NCBI RefSeq assembly: GCF_000017165.1
Contig: NC_009634.1
Span: forward strand, 124,001-188,000
Length of the DNA stretch: 64,000 bases
Reading direction: 5' to 3'
Origin: Methanococcus vannielii SB
Lineage (GTDB): Archaea; AGJL01; Methanococci; Methanococcales; Methanococcaceae
In this document: positions 44,332 to 54,380 of the stretch, in pieces
How the letters are laid out: each line of letters begins with the position of its first letter
How positions within the stretch are numbered: position 1 is the first letter of the stretch
The notes under the pieces: generated by a model
What the model was told of the DNA's origin: nothing
Seen by the model: the letters and a program-made list of their open reading frames with translations, nothing else
The model's database searches: none
Program-made: the position numbers and the translations under genes

Positions 44332-45831
44332 TTAAACCGCTTCTTTGTACTGGCAGTACTGGTGTCTAAAATCAGCTAAACATGCAGTTGCACAGTCTTT
44401 ACATACTCTTGCAGGGGCCCCAGGAGTTTCTTTATGTAGTGCAATAATGTTTGTCATTAAAGTTGCAGTTACTGGTTCACTTGTTAAAAGGCATGGATAA
44501 TCAGAAAGCCTCATGAGTGCTGAAAATCGTACTGTTATTGCACATCCAGGATATGCATACCTTTGAGGATTCATTAAAACCTCATTATTAAATATCGGGT
44601 CAAGGTTTACACTAAATTCCCCAACTTTTGGTTTTAATTTATCCCCGCTTCCATTTTTAACCCTTCTAGCTTTATCAATTAATTTCCATCCCCTATATAT
44701 CATATCCATAAAGTCGTGGTTGTGTAACTCTGCAGCAGCACTTCTCGTAGGATTAAGCTGTACAAAATTATGGAATCGTTTTGTAAGTAAATCTACTACT
44801 GTTGGTGCATTAAATCCGTCTAATTCAAGAATACACTCTGTTGCAGCCGCAGTTGACCCTGTTGCAACAGAAAGTACCTGATATTCATTTTTAAAGTTTT
44901 TTACATTTTCCCGTAATGTAGTATCCATTACTTCAGATACTGCCTCAATTACGGACATTATAACGTCATCTTTACACATGTTAAAGGTAGATTGTGCAAC
45001 GTGGTGCGAAATGTCACCTACACAGTAAGCCGGAACCGTTACAATGTTTCCATAATGTACTTCCTGTTCAAGTGCTTCTTTTACGGACTTTTCCATTCTT
45101 CTTTTATATTCTGACATGTATTTTCTTACATCAAAACTTTTATGGCCAAAATCATCCATTAATTTTGCCTGTGCATCTATTGGCCTATCATAAACTAATT
45201 TAATCATTTCAAGTTCTTCTTTAATTGCCTCATTTACAGATTTTCCTAATTCAATTGCATTTGCAAATTTTTCTCCAAATCCATAAGATGTATTCATCCC
45301 CCAAGATTTAGCGGCTAAAATAGCTTGTTTATGGTTTTTAGGAATATCTACGTCTTTTAAAATCTGGTTTACAATATTACTCGTACTTCCAGGTATTAAT
45401 GCAAAATCTACTACACACGTTGGCCCGTAAAAACCAGCGTATCTGCGTATAACTTCCCGCCCGATTAAAGATTCTGATTTATCTACTGCATCGATAAATT
45501 TTTCAACGCTTTTTCTAAATTCCGGGTCTTCTTTATATAATATTTCTAAAATTGCAGGGGTTTGGTAATGTTCAACAAACGGGTCATCTTCTGGCCTTAC
45601 AGTTTTTGTAAGGTCACAAAGTATATCAAAATGTGCGTTTATTGAATCTTTATGAAGACTAAATACTGCTGGACACTGCCCTGAAACAGGTTCCATTTTA
45701 TTTGCAACATCAACATAGCTTTTAGCATGTTTTATTTTAAAGTCCTTACCCCGTTTTTCTTTAATAATATTTACATCAGCCCACTGGGCAGCCATGGCTT
45801 CATCAACCATTTTTGAAAAAAGTTCTTCCAT
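44332..45831 (-). CDS. DUF2193-family archaeal protein
   Basis: The 499-residue soluble protein matches DUF2193, a methanogen/archaeal family without known function. Features are a VSGQCPAVFSLHKDSINAHFD block near residue 53, repeated conserved histidines (ISHHVAQST, AAAELHNHDFMD) and a C-terminal cysteine cluster, CKDCATACLADFRHQYC, suited to binding a metal or iron-sulfur centre. It is the first gene of the operon with DUF2180 and aqpM. ATG at 45831 follows GAGAGGGGAT. Confidence 0.82.
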   Translation of the reverse strand: MEELFSKMVDEAMAAQWADVNIIKEKRGKDFKIKHAKSYVDVANKMEPVSGQCPAVFSLHKDSINAHFDILCDLTKTVRPEDDPFVEHYQTPAILEILYKEDPEFRKSVEKFIDAVDKSESLIGREVIRRYAGFYGPTCVVDFALIPGSTSNIVNQILKDVDIPKNHKQAILAAKSWGMNTSYGFGEKFANAIELGKSVNEAIKEELEMIKLVYDRPIDAQAKLMDDFGHKSFDVRKYMSEYKRRMEKSVKEALEQEVHYGNIVTVPAYCVGDISHHVAQSTFNMCKDDVIMSVIEAVSEVMDTTLRENVKNFKNEYQVLSVATGSTAAATECILELDGFNAPTVVDLLTKRFHNFVQLNPTRSAAAELHNHDFMDMIYRGWKLIDKARRVKNGSGDKLKPKVGEFSVNLDPIFNNEVLMNPQRYAYPGCAITVRFSALMRLSDYPCLLTSEPVTATLMTNIIALHKETPGAPARVCKDCATACLADFRHQYCQYKEAV

Positions 45832-46167
45832 ATTAAATCCCCTCTCTTGATTTAATATTTGGCACTAAAAGTTAAATATGGTATAAAATAATTATTCTAA
45901 GTTAAGTCCACACCTAACTATTTTTGCCATATAAAAATATGAATTTTAGGCTATATATCTTTTTTGAAGTATTTTTAAGGGAATAATTAATTAAAAACGA
46001 AAACTATATATTTTAGAAAAGTAGTGTAATATTAAGACACAACATTAAACAATATCCAAAACATGATTACTTGAATCAACGTAATTAATTTCTTTTGATA
46101 TGTAATTTAAAGTATAATTTAAAAAGCCAATATTTAAAAAATTTTTTAAAATTTAAACGGTGGTAAT
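45832..46167. promoter_or_regulatory. Divergent intergenic region with an imperfect inverted repeat
   Basis: The gap separates the DUF2193 operon from the 335-residue gene. AGTTAAGT and ACCTAACT, near 45900-45920, form an 8-bp inverted repeat with one mismatch and a short spacer. It lies about 75 bases upstream of DUF2193. The rest is AT-rich with no reading frame of note. Confidence 0.35.
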
Positions 46168-47175
46168 TTGGTATTGTGCCAAAATGACTTTAAAGAAGGT
46201 TATTTTAAGCATACGTATCCCCAGTACTGGAGCAGAATAATTGAAAAATATAACCTAAAGTCAGTTAATACTTATGAATTTACGTATTCAAAATCTCATA
46301 GATTTATCGGTATGATTGGGGATTTTTTATCTAAAAATATAACTACTGGCCCTTGTTTATTGACCCATAATGAAATAAAGAGTTTAAATACAAAAACGAC
46401 ACCTGAAGAAGTCTCAATAATGTTAAATAGGCACCCTACACTTGAGGACTACGTATCTGTTGCAGTTGAAACTCTCCCAGATTTTAAAAATAACTTAATA
46501 ATTGAGACGTACGAATATGCAAAATTAATTGAATATAAAACAAATATCGAATTTAAAGAAGCACTCTCGTTAACCAAAAATGCATCAAAAAATCTAATTA
46601 GTTATTATGATAAAAAACTAAAAAATTGCAATGTAAAATACCATTTAACGCATAAAAAATTGCAAGATAGTAGATTAAGGGAGTTATCAACTGAATTTAG
46701 CGAATATTTTTTAAATAACGGGGAATTATCTAAACGAGGCAAAGAATTAATAAAGGAAAATCCTGAAGAAAGCACTTGGCTTCGAATTAAAGTATCTTTT
46801 CTTCCCGAATTTATTGGAAAAGATGAATCAACAATAATTGAGCCTGCGTCAAGTCTTGATGGGATGATTCATTCTTCAATACTTTCAAAAAGTTCCGCAA
46901 TTGTTACAAGAAGTCCTCAAACTTTAAATAATAAGCCAGTAATGAATGAAGGGAGTGAATTTGAAATTATTTATTTAAACAATGATATTTCAGAAGAATT
47001 GAAAAAATTAAATCTTCCAAAAACGAAAAAAACGCAATACGGGTGTCCTGCATATAATATTTTTGCATTTATTGATACTGACGAATTAAAAAGAATTGAG
47101 AGAAATTGTGCTGATGAAAACATATTTGACTGTATATCTTATCTAAAAGAGAAACTTGAATCATTTAAGCCATGA
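46168..47175 (+). CDS. Hypothetical protein, 335 residues
   Basis: TTG at 46168 follows CGGTGG. The product is soluble with no signal peptide. It has an N-terminal part rich in aromatic residues (GYFKHTYPQYWSRII), a central helical segment (YAKLIEYKTNIEFKEALSL), and a C-terminal part with WLRIKVSFLPEFIGKDES, IVTRSPQTLNNKPV and TQYGCPAYNIFAFIDT. I see no catalytic motif I can name. It lies about 130 bp upstream of the thioredoxin reductase gene. Confidence 0.68.
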   Translation: MVLCQNDFKEGYFKHTYPQYWSRIIEKYNLKSVNTYEFTYSKSHRFIGMIGDFLSKNITTGPCLLTHNEIKSLNTKTTPEEVSIMLNRHPTLEDYVSVAVETLPDFKNNLIIETYEYAKLIEYKTNIEFKEALSLTKNASKNLISYYDKKLKNCNVKYHLTHKKLQDSRLRELSTEFSEYFLNNGELSKRGKELIKENPEESTWLRIKVSFLPEFIGKDESTIIEPASSLDGMIHSSILSKSSAIVTRSPQTLNNKPVMNEGSEFEIIYLNNDISEELKKLNLPKTKKTQYGCPAYNIFAFIDTDELKRIERNCADENIFDCISYLKEKLESFKP

Positions 47176-47303
47176 ATAACTGTAAATTGTTAAGCTATTT
47201 AAGATATTTAATATATTGATAATTGGGATATTGGCAAATTTATATATTTTTAAATAAAGAATATTAATTATCATTAATAATGTTAATTATAAAAGGTGGT
47301 TTT

Positions 47304-48212
47304 ATGGCTTACGACTTGATAATTATTGGGGGAGGGCCTGCAGGCTTAACGGCAGGAATTTATGCAATGCGGGCTAGGTTAAATGTTTTATGTATTGAAA
47401 AAGAAAATGAAGGCGGAAAAATTGCGGAAGCAGGTATAGTTGAGAATTATCCGGGATTTAAATCTATAAAAGGATTTGAACTTGCAGAACAGTTTTCAAA
47501 ACATGCAGAATACTTTGAATTGCCAATAATGCATGAAGAGGTCATTGGAATAGATACAAAGTCAAAGCCGTATAAACTTACTACGAAAAATGGAATTTAT
47601 GAAGCTAATTCAATAATTATTGCATCAGGGAGCCACTATAAAAATGTAGGAATCAATGAAGATGATTATTTAGGAAAAGGAGTTTGTTACTGTGTAATGT
47701 GCGATGCTTTCTTTTTTATAAATAAAGAAGTAATTGTTCTTGGCCGTGGAACGTCTGCGATAATGGCCGCTTATAATTTAAAAGATATTGTAAAGAAAAT
47801 TACAATAGTTACAGATAGGCCAAATTTAAAAGCTGTTGAAAAAATAATGGAAGAAAGGTTAGTTGAAATTCCTAACTTAGAAATTATATACAATGCAAAG
47901 CCAGTAAAAGTAGTTGGCGAAAATAAAGCTGAAGGAGTAATTGTTTTAATCGATGGAAAAGAACATTTAATTCCTACTGAAGGAATATTTGTAAGTTATG
48001 GATACGTTCCAAATACCGAATTTTTAGGAGATACAAATATAGAACTTAAAAAAGGTAATTTTATTAACGTAGATAAAGATTGTAAAACAAATGTTGAAGG
48101 AATTTATGCATGTGGTGACGTTACAGGCGGGATTTTACAGGTTTCAAAAGCCGTTGGTGAAGGCGTTACTGCATTTAACAGTGCTTTAACGTATCTTCAA
48201 AAAATGCATTAA
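47304..48212 (+). CDS. trxB: Thioredoxin reductase-like FAD flavoprotein
   Basis: ATG at 47304 (302 residues) follows AAAGGTGGT. It has the FAD motif [18 protein letters not shown] at the N-terminus, the redox CxxC in [12 protein letters not shown] (near residue 132), the nucleotide motif [17 protein letters not shown] and the C-terminal [22 protein letters not shown]. It would reduce a thioredoxin using a pyridine nucleotide or F420-type cofactor. The reductase cofactor motif GRGTSA departs from the usual GGGNSA, so specificity is uncertain. No thioredoxin gene is adjacent. Confidence 0.88.
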   Translation: MAYDLIIIGGGPAGLTAGIYAMRARLNVLCIEKENEGGKIAEAGIVENYPGFKSIKGFELAEQFSKHAEYFELPIMHEEVIGIDTKSKPYKLTTKNGIYEANSIIIASGSHYKNVGINEDDYLGKGVCYCVMCDAFFFINKEVIVLGRGTSAIMAAYNLKDIVKKITIVTDRPNLKAVEKIMEERLVEIPNLEIIYNAKPVKVVGENKAEGVIVLIDGKEHLIPTEGIFVSYGYVPNTEFLGDTNIELKKGNFINVDKDCKTNVEGIYACGDVTGGILQVSKAVGEGVTAFNSALTYLQKMH

Positions 48213-48240
48213 ATATCAAAAATTATTGTTTTTCCATCAT

Positions 48241-48339
48241 TTATTTTTTATTTTGATATTTTTTTGAAACTCCCCAAATTTTTTTATCCATTACAATTTT
48301 TGCATTTTCTTCTGTTGTGATACATAAAAAATAGTTCAT
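48241..48339 (-). pseudogene. Truncated EVE-domain-like fragment, 32 codons
   Basis: ATG at 48339 follows AAGGGGAT. The 32-residue product MNYFLCITTEENAKIVMDKK plus IWGVSKKYQNKK resembles the very start of EVE-domain (PUA-like) proteins, which begin with a similar NYW-C-T-EENW-KEK-IWGVS pattern. Sequence then stops, so only the first fifth of a domain remains. EVE proteins often accompany restriction systems, and one lies directly to the right. Confidence 0.5.
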
Positions 48340-48509
48340 TTTATCCCCTTAAAATTTGTTAATTAGATTATGTCTAAAAAAGAATTTAAAATAATTGGTT
48401 TTATTTTTTAATATTAATAATGTTGAATACGAAAATACTTATTTTATATACCTTCAAAAATATATCTAAATTGGTTTAATTATGACTTTTAGTTTATTTG
48501 GTGGGTATT

Positions 48510-51500
48510 ATGACAATCATTGATAATGTGGCCAATTTACTTGGTGATGATTTAAAAAAATCATTAGATAATAAATCAAAAATGAAAATTTGTGCTGCAT
48601 ATTTTTCAATTTATGCATATGCAGAACTCAAAAAAGAACTTGGGTCAATTAAAGAATTTTCCTTTTTATTTAATTCACCTACTTTTTTAAAAGAGGAAAA
48701 TAAATCGCAAAAAGAATTTTATATAAATCCTGCTGCTAGGGAACGTGCAATTGCAGGGGGCGAATTTGAAATTAAGTTAAGAAATGAATTAAGTCAAAAG
48801 GCTATTGCAAAAGAATGTAAAGAATGGATTCAAAAGAAAGGAAAATTTAAATCGTTAAAAAAACATATTCGGTTAAACGACGGCGTATTTATAGAAAACA
48901 GCGCCGAATCTATCGCATACCCTGGAGTCATCAGTTTTACTACAGATGGGTTAGGTTATGAAAAAAATGATAACCCTGTAATTACAATGATTCCACAATT
49001 GATCGGGGAAAATGCAAAGAAATATATCGATAGTTTTGACCAAGTATGGAATAATAGGGAATTGGTTAAGGATGTAACAGATAAAGTAATTAATTATATT
49101 TCGGCAGTGCATAAGGAAAATCCCCCAGAATATCTCTACTTTATTACCCTTTATAATATTTTTAATGAATTTTTAGAAGATATTTCTGAGGATAATATTG
49201 CAAACGAAAAAACTGGATTTAAGGATACGGAAATATGGAAAACAATGTATAATTTCCAAAGGGATGCAGTATTGGGTGCAATTAATAAATTAGAAAAATA
49301 TAATGGATGTATTTTGGCAGATAGTGTAGGTCTTGGAAAAACATATACTGCCCTTGGAATTATCAAGTATTATGAACTTAGAAATAAAAAAGTACTTGTT
49401 TTATGTCCTAAAAGGCTTCATGAAAACTGGAATACTTTTGTATCCCCTTACAAAACCAATATTTTAATTAATGATCGTTTTAATTACGATATATTTTACC
49501 ATACGGATCTTTCAAGAGAAACTGGAACTAGTAATAGTAAAAATTTAAGTCTTGTAAATTGGGGTAATTACGATTTAGTTGTTATTGATGAATCGCATAA
49601 TTTTAGAAACAACACCGCAAGACGTGAAAAAGAAACTAGATATCAAAAATTAATGAGAAAAATAATAAAAGAAGGCGTTCAAACAAAAGTATTAATGCTC
49701 TCTGCGACTCCCGTTAATAATAGATTTTTGGATTTAAAAAATCAGCTTGCGTTAGCATATGAAGGTCAGAGCGAACGTTTCAGTAAAAAAATGGGCCTTG
49801 GTAAAAGTATTGATCGAATATTTACTGAAGCACAAACTGCATTTAATGAATGGTCAAAAATAGATGCGGATAAAAGAACTTCTGCTAGACTACTCGAAAT
49901 GCTTAGTTTTGATTTTTTTGAGGTTTTGGATTCAGTTACAATTGCAAGATCGAGGAAACATATTCTAAAATATTACGATACAAAAGATATCGGATCTTTT
50001 CCTCAAAAATTAAAGCCAATAAATAAAGATTTCCAGATAACTGAAATTGAAGATTTCATGACTTTTGAAGAACTTTCTGAAATTTTAAGTTCATTAAATC
50101 TTAAAATATATAATCCTTCAGACTATATCCTTCCTGGAAAAAAAGCACATTATGAATCGCTTTATGATACAAAATTATCAGAAAAGTCTTCATTAAAACA
50201 AAGTACAAGAGAAACCGGACTTTTAAAATTAATGAAAGTAAACTTATTAAAAAGACTTGAAAGCTCTGTTGAATCATTTAGAATAACTCTTAATCGATTA
50301 AATTATAATTTAAAAAATACGCTTGAAACTATTGAAAAATATGAAAATGGGGGAAATAGTAATATACAGTACGATAATTCTGAACTTATTAAAAATGATT
50401 CTGATGATGAACTTGAGAACTGTTCGACAATTGGAGATAAAATTAAAATTAATTTATCTGACATGGACTATTTATCGTGGGAAAGAGATTTAAGGGACGA
50501 CTATGAAAAAATTAATGTTTTGATAACGGAAATTAATAAAATAACACCAAATGAAGATAGTAAGTTAAAAGAACTCATTGAATTAATTGAAAACAAAATA
50601 AACAATCCAATAAATAAAGAAAATCAAAAAGTAATTATATTTTCAGCATTTGAAGATACGGTTTATTACATTTACAACAATATTTCAAAATATTTTAATG
50701 AAAAATATGGGATAAATTCTGCATGTGTTAGTGGAAGTAATAATAACAGATGTACGTTAAAAATCTCAAAAGAAATGAATAATATTTTAACCCATTTTTC
50801 ACCAAAATCCAAAAAAATGAGTCAGACGTGTCCAGACGACATTGCAAAAATCGATATTCTAATTGCAACAGACTGTATTTCAGAAGGTCAGAACTTACAG
50901 GATTGTGACTATCTGATTAATTATGATATTCATTGGAATCCAGTTAGGATAATTCAAAGATTTGGTAGGATTGATAGAATTGGATCTGAAAATGAAAAAA
51001 TACAACTGGTTAATTTTTGGCCACCTGTCGATTTAGATGAATATATTAACTTAAAATCAAGAGTCGAAAGCAGAATGCATGCACTGAATCTTGCTGCAAC
51101 AGGTGAAGAGAATTTACTTGTTGATGAAGATGGAGATCTTGAATATCGGAAAAAACAGTTACTTAAACTTAGAAATGAGGTTATTGAACTTGAAGATATG
51201 GATACCGGTGTATCAATCACAGACCTTGGTTTAAACGACTTTAGAATTGACTTAATAAATTATTTCAAAGAACACGGTGAAATTGAAAACGTTCCTTTTG
51301 GACTTCATGCAATCGTAAAACAGTCAGAACACTTTAAACCTGGAGTAATATTCATTTTAAAAAATGTAAATGAAAATGTTAATATAAATAATACAAATCG
51401 ACTGCATCCATTTTACCTTGTTTATGTTTCAGAAGACGGAGATGTTATAACTAATCATTTACAGGTGAAAGAAACACTTGATGCGTTTAGGGCACTCGCA

Positions 51501-51737
51501 AAAAATAGAAGCGATCCAGATTACGAACTTTGTGATCTTTTTAATAATGAAACAAAAGAAGGGTCCAAAATGGATAAATATTCTGAACTTTTACAAAAAT
51601 CGATTAAATCAATTATTGAAGTAAAAGAAGAAAGCGATATAAACAGTCTTTTTAGGTCAGGGGGTACCTCAATAGGTAGTGATTCAATAAAAGGACTAAA
51701 TGATTTTGAACTGATATGCTTTTTGGTGATAAAATGA
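48510..51737 (+). CDS. SNF2-type helicase of a type III restriction locus
   Basis: ATG at 48510 (1075 residues) follows GGTGGG; the frame is open to TTG 48498. An N-terminal part (about 1-230) resembles the PLD-like domain fused to such helicases. The helicase core has Walker A LADSVGLGKTYTALG, LVVIDESHNFRN (motif II), LMLSATPVNN (III), IDILIATDCISEGQNLQ and RIIQRFGRIDRIGS (VI). It starts a four-gene operon with DUF4391, mod and res; its stop overlaps the next start. It probably remodels DNA or protein-DNA complexes in this defence system. Confidence 0.87.
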   Translation: MTIIDNVANLLGDDLKKSLDNKSKMKICAAYFSIYAYAELKKELGSIKEFSFLFNSPTFLKEENKSQKEFYINPAARERAIAGGEFEIKLRNELSQKAIAKECKEWIQKKGKFKSLKKHIRLNDGVFIENSAESIAYPGVISFTTDGLGYEKNDNPVITMIPQLIGENAKKYIDSFDQVWNNRELVKDVTDKVINYISAVHKENPPEYLYFITLYNIFNEFLEDISEDNIANEKTGFKDTEIWKTMYNFQRDAVLGAINKLEKYNGCILADSVGLGKTYTALGIIKYYELRNKKVLVLCPKRLHENWNTFVSPYKTNILINDRFNYDIFYHTDLSRETGTSNSKNLSLVNWGNYDLVVIDESHNFRNNTARREKETRYQKLMRKIIKEGVQTKVLMLSATPVNNRFLDLKNQLALAYEGQSERFSKKMGLGKSIDRIFTEAQTAFNEWSKIDADKRTSARLLEMLSFDFFEVLDSVTIARSRKHILKYYDTKDIGSFPQKLKPINKDFQITEIEDFMTFEELSEILSSLNLKIYNPSDYILPGKKAHYESLYDTKLSEKSSLKQSTRETGLLKLMKVNLLKRLESSVESFRITLNRLNYNLKNTLETIEKYENGGNSNIQYDNSELIKNDSDDELENCSTIGDKIKINLSDMDYLSWERDLRDDYEKINVLITEINKITPNEDSKLKELIELIENKINNPINKENQKVIIFSAFEDTVYYIYNNISKYFNEKYGINSACVSGSNNNRCTLKISKEMNNILTHFSPKSKKMSQTCPDDIAKIDILIATDCISEGQNLQDCDYLINYDIHWNPVRIIQRFGRIDRIGSENEKIQLVNFWPPVDLDEYINLKSRVESRMHALNLAATGEENLLVDEDGDLEYRKKQLLKLRNEVIELEDMDTGVSITDLGLNDFRIDLINYFKEHGEIENVPFGLHAIVKQSEHFKPGVIFILKNVNENVNINNTNRLHPFYLVYVSEDGDVITNHLQVKETLDAFRALAKNRSDPDYELCDLFNNETKEGSKMDKYSELLQKSIKSIIEVKEESDINSLFRSGGTSIGSDSIKGLNDFELICFLVIK

Positions 51738-52429
51738 TACATTTCCCAAAAAGCACCGAAGTTTTAAAAAAAATTCCAAAAAATAAATTTTATAATATTG
51801 AAAATTGTGAATTGGATAGAAAAACAGTGCAAAAATTTACTGATTACATCGATTCAATTTACATAACAAACAAAATTTCAAAACATACGATAAATATAAA
51901 TCCAACTAAAAATTTTGAAGAATTACTTGTTTTTCAAGTGAATTTAAAGGATAAAAAATATTTTGAAAAAATTGAAGAATTACTCGAAATTATAGATAAA
52001 TTTATCCCTTATCCGATACTTTTTCAAATAATACATAATGATTACAAAATTTATAAAATTGCGCACAAAACAAAGAATAAAATCGATTCAAATAAATGTA
52101 TTGTTGATATTTATTTAACAAAAGAAAATTTTGACACAGAAAACTCAAATATGCTCTTTAATTCAAATAACCTAGATATATTTTATGAAAGGCTTTTAAA
52201 ATTATTTTTAGATGATTTTAAAATTCCCAATACTTTTGAGGATAATGACGATCATCCTGAAGAACGTAGTTTTGAAATTGAAAAGTCAATTGAAAACTAT
52301 AAAAAATTTAGAGAAAGATATAAAGAACTTGAAATTTTAGAAAAAAAAGTTTTAAAAGAAAAGCAACCTGATAAACAGTTTAAAATTTATAACGAAATAA
52401 AACGAATTAAAAAAGAATTGGAAAAATAA
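51734..52429 (+). CDS. DUF4391-family protein
   Basis: ATG at 51734 overlaps the helicase stop codon (ATGA) and follows TTGGTGAT. The 231-residue product has FPKSTEVLKKIPKNKFYN, a strand-rich core (ILFQIIHNDYKIYKIAHK) and a C-terminal coiled coil (YKELEILEKKVLKEKQ). It matches DUF4391 in size and context, found between helicase and methylase genes of type III-like restriction loci. Function unknown; it may bridge helicase and enzyme. Confidence 0.78.
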   Translation: MIHFPKSTEVLKKIPKNKFYNIENCELDRKTVQKFTDYIDSIYITNKISKHTININPTKNFEELLVFQVNLKDKKYFEKIEELLEIIDKFIPYPILFQIIHNDYKIYKIAHKTKNKIDSNKCIVDIYLTKENFDTENSNMLFNSNNLDIFYERLLKLFLDDFKIPNTFEDNDDHPEERSFEIEKSIENYKKFRERYKELEILEKKVLKEKQPDKQFKIYNEIKRIKKELEK

Positions 52430-52438
52430 GGGGAAAAA

Positions 52439-54379
52439 ATGGATATTGAAAAATTACCGCTGAAAACTGAAAATTTAGTAACTGAAAATGTATTAAAATT
52501 AGGTGAAATTTTTCCAGAAATTTTAACTGAAATTGAAAAAGATGGGAAATCAATTAAAACAATTAATTTGGAAAAACTAAAAGAATTGGTTGGCGACTAT
52601 GCAGATAAAAATTCTGAAATTTATGAACTGACGTGGGCAGGAAAACAAAATGCGAGAAGAGTTGCAACTGAAAGTACAACAAATACCCTTAGACCAGTAA
52701 TTGAAGACTCTGTTGACTTTGAAAATACTGAAAATTTATACATTGAAGGAGATAATTTAGAAGTTTTAAAAATCCTAAGAAAATCATATTCAAATTCAAT
52801 TAAATGTATCTACATCGATCCACCATATAATACTGGAAAAGACTTCGTTTACAAAGATAATTTTTCAATGAGTAAAGAAGATTATGAAGCAGAAGCAGGA
52901 GCAATAGACGAAGAAGGAAACAGACTAATTAAAAATACGGGAACTGATGGAAGATTCCACAGTAACTGGTTAAACATGATGTATCCAAGATTGCAACTTG
53001 CATATAAACTTCTAAAAAAAGATGGAGTTATCTTCATATCTATTGATGACAACGAAGTTGATAATCTAAAAAAAGTGTGTAATGAAATATTTGGGGAAAA
53101 TAACTTTATTGCTCAATTAGTTTGGGAGAATAAAGAAGGAGGAGGAAGTTCAGATAGTAAATTTTTCAGAATAAAACACGAGTATATTTTAGTATATACA
53201 AAATCGATTGAATTAGCTGAACTTAAAGGAGAGTTCAAAAAAGAAGATTCCTCATACGCCTATTCAGATGAGTTTGTTGAAGAAAGAGGAAGATATAAGT
53301 TAATTAAACTTAATAGTTTTAGCATACAGTATTCAAAATCATTAGATTATGAAATTGAAATGCCGAATGGTGAGAAGGTAACCCCTTCAGAAAATGGCAA
53401 AAGAGGTTGTTGGAGATGGTCAAAAACTAAATTTGAATGGGGCATCAAGAATAATTTCATAGAATTTAAAGAGAATACTGATGGAAAACTATGGGTATAT
53501 ACTAAACAATATTTTAAATTAGATCATAATGGTAATCCAATAACAAGATCAGTCCCTCATAGAGGAGTTATAGCTAAATATTCCAGTACTCAAGCGACAA
53601 AGCAAATGGAAAAAATATTCGGTAAAAAAATGTTTGATTATTCTAAGCCTTATGATTTGATACAATTTCTTGGTTTATTGGCTACCGATAAAGACGACAC
53701 AATCCTTGACTTCTTCTCAGGATCAGCAACTACTGCTCATGCAGTTATGCAACTAAATGCTGAAGATAATGGAAGTCGTAAGTTCATTATGGTTCAATTA
53801 CCTGAAGAAGTAGAGGAAGGAACTGAGGCTTTTAAAGCAGGATATAAAAACATCTGTGAAATAGGTAAAGAAAGAATAAGAAGAGCTGCTAAAAAAATCC
53901 AAGAAGAAAATAGTGATAAGGATTTATCCAATGTTGATTTTGGATTTAGAGTATTTAAATTGGATGAATCAAACATGAAAGATACATATTACAGCCCTGA
54001 AAAAATTACGCAGACCACATTGATTAATTTCAAAGATACGATTAAAGAAGACAGAACTGAAGAAGATTTGATTTACCAAGTTCTTTTGAACATGGGAATT
54101 CCAATTTCTGCAAAAATCGAAATTAATACAATACAAAATAAAAAAGTATTTGTTATAAATTCTGGCTGGTTAGTTGGGTGTTTTGATCAGAACATTGATT
54201 TAAATTTAATTAGAGAATTAGCCGAAATAAAATCAGAAATTTCTGGATTAAAACCAAAATTCGTATTTAGGGAATCTTCATTTAAAAACGATTCAGAAAT
54301 GATTAATACAATGGAATATTTAAAAACAAAATTATTCAAGACCGATGCTGAACTTAAATCAAACGTTAAGGTGATTTAA
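52439..54379 (+). CDS. mod: Type III restriction-modification DNA methyltransferase (Mod)
   Basis: The 646-residue protein is a beta-class adenine methyltransferase: catalytic CIYIDPPYNTGKDF near residue 123 comes before the AdoMet motif ILDFFSGSATTAHAVMQLN near 422. The segment between (about 230-400) is the target-recognition domain and sets the sequence specificity. The N-terminal helix is typical of type III Mod. Its stop precedes the Res start by one base. It protects host DNA and guides Res. Confidence 0.93.
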   Translation: MDIEKLPLKTENLVTENVLKLGEIFPEILTEIEKDGKSIKTINLEKLKELVGDYADKNSEIYELTWAGKQNARRVATESTTNTLRPVIEDSVDFENTENLYIEGDNLEVLKILRKSYSNSIKCIYIDPPYNTGKDFVYKDNFSMSKEDYEAEAGAIDEEGNRLIKNTGTDGRFHSNWLNMMYPRLQLAYKLLKKDGVIFISIDDNEVDNLKKVCNEIFGENNFIAQLVWENKEGGGSSDSKFFRIKHEYILVYTKSIELAELKGEFKKEDSSYAYSDEFVEERGRYKLIKLNSFSIQYSKSLDYEIEMPNGEKVTPSENGKRGCWRWSKTKFEWGIKNNFIEFKENTDGKLWVYTKQYFKLDHNGNPITRSVPHRGVIAKYSSTQATKQMEKIFGKKMFDYSKPYDLIQFLGLLATDKDDTILDFFSGSATTAHAVMQLNAEDNGSRKFIMVQLPEEVEEGTEAFKAGYKNICEIGKERIRRAAKKIQEENSDKDLSNVDFGFRVFKLDESNMKDTYYSPEKITQTTLINFKDTIKEDRTEEDLIYQVLLNMGIPISAKIEINTIQNKKVFVINSGWLVGCFDQNIDLNLIRELAEIKSEISGLKPKFVFRESSFKNDSEMINTMEYLKTKLFKTDAELKSNVKVI

Positions 54380-54380
54380 G

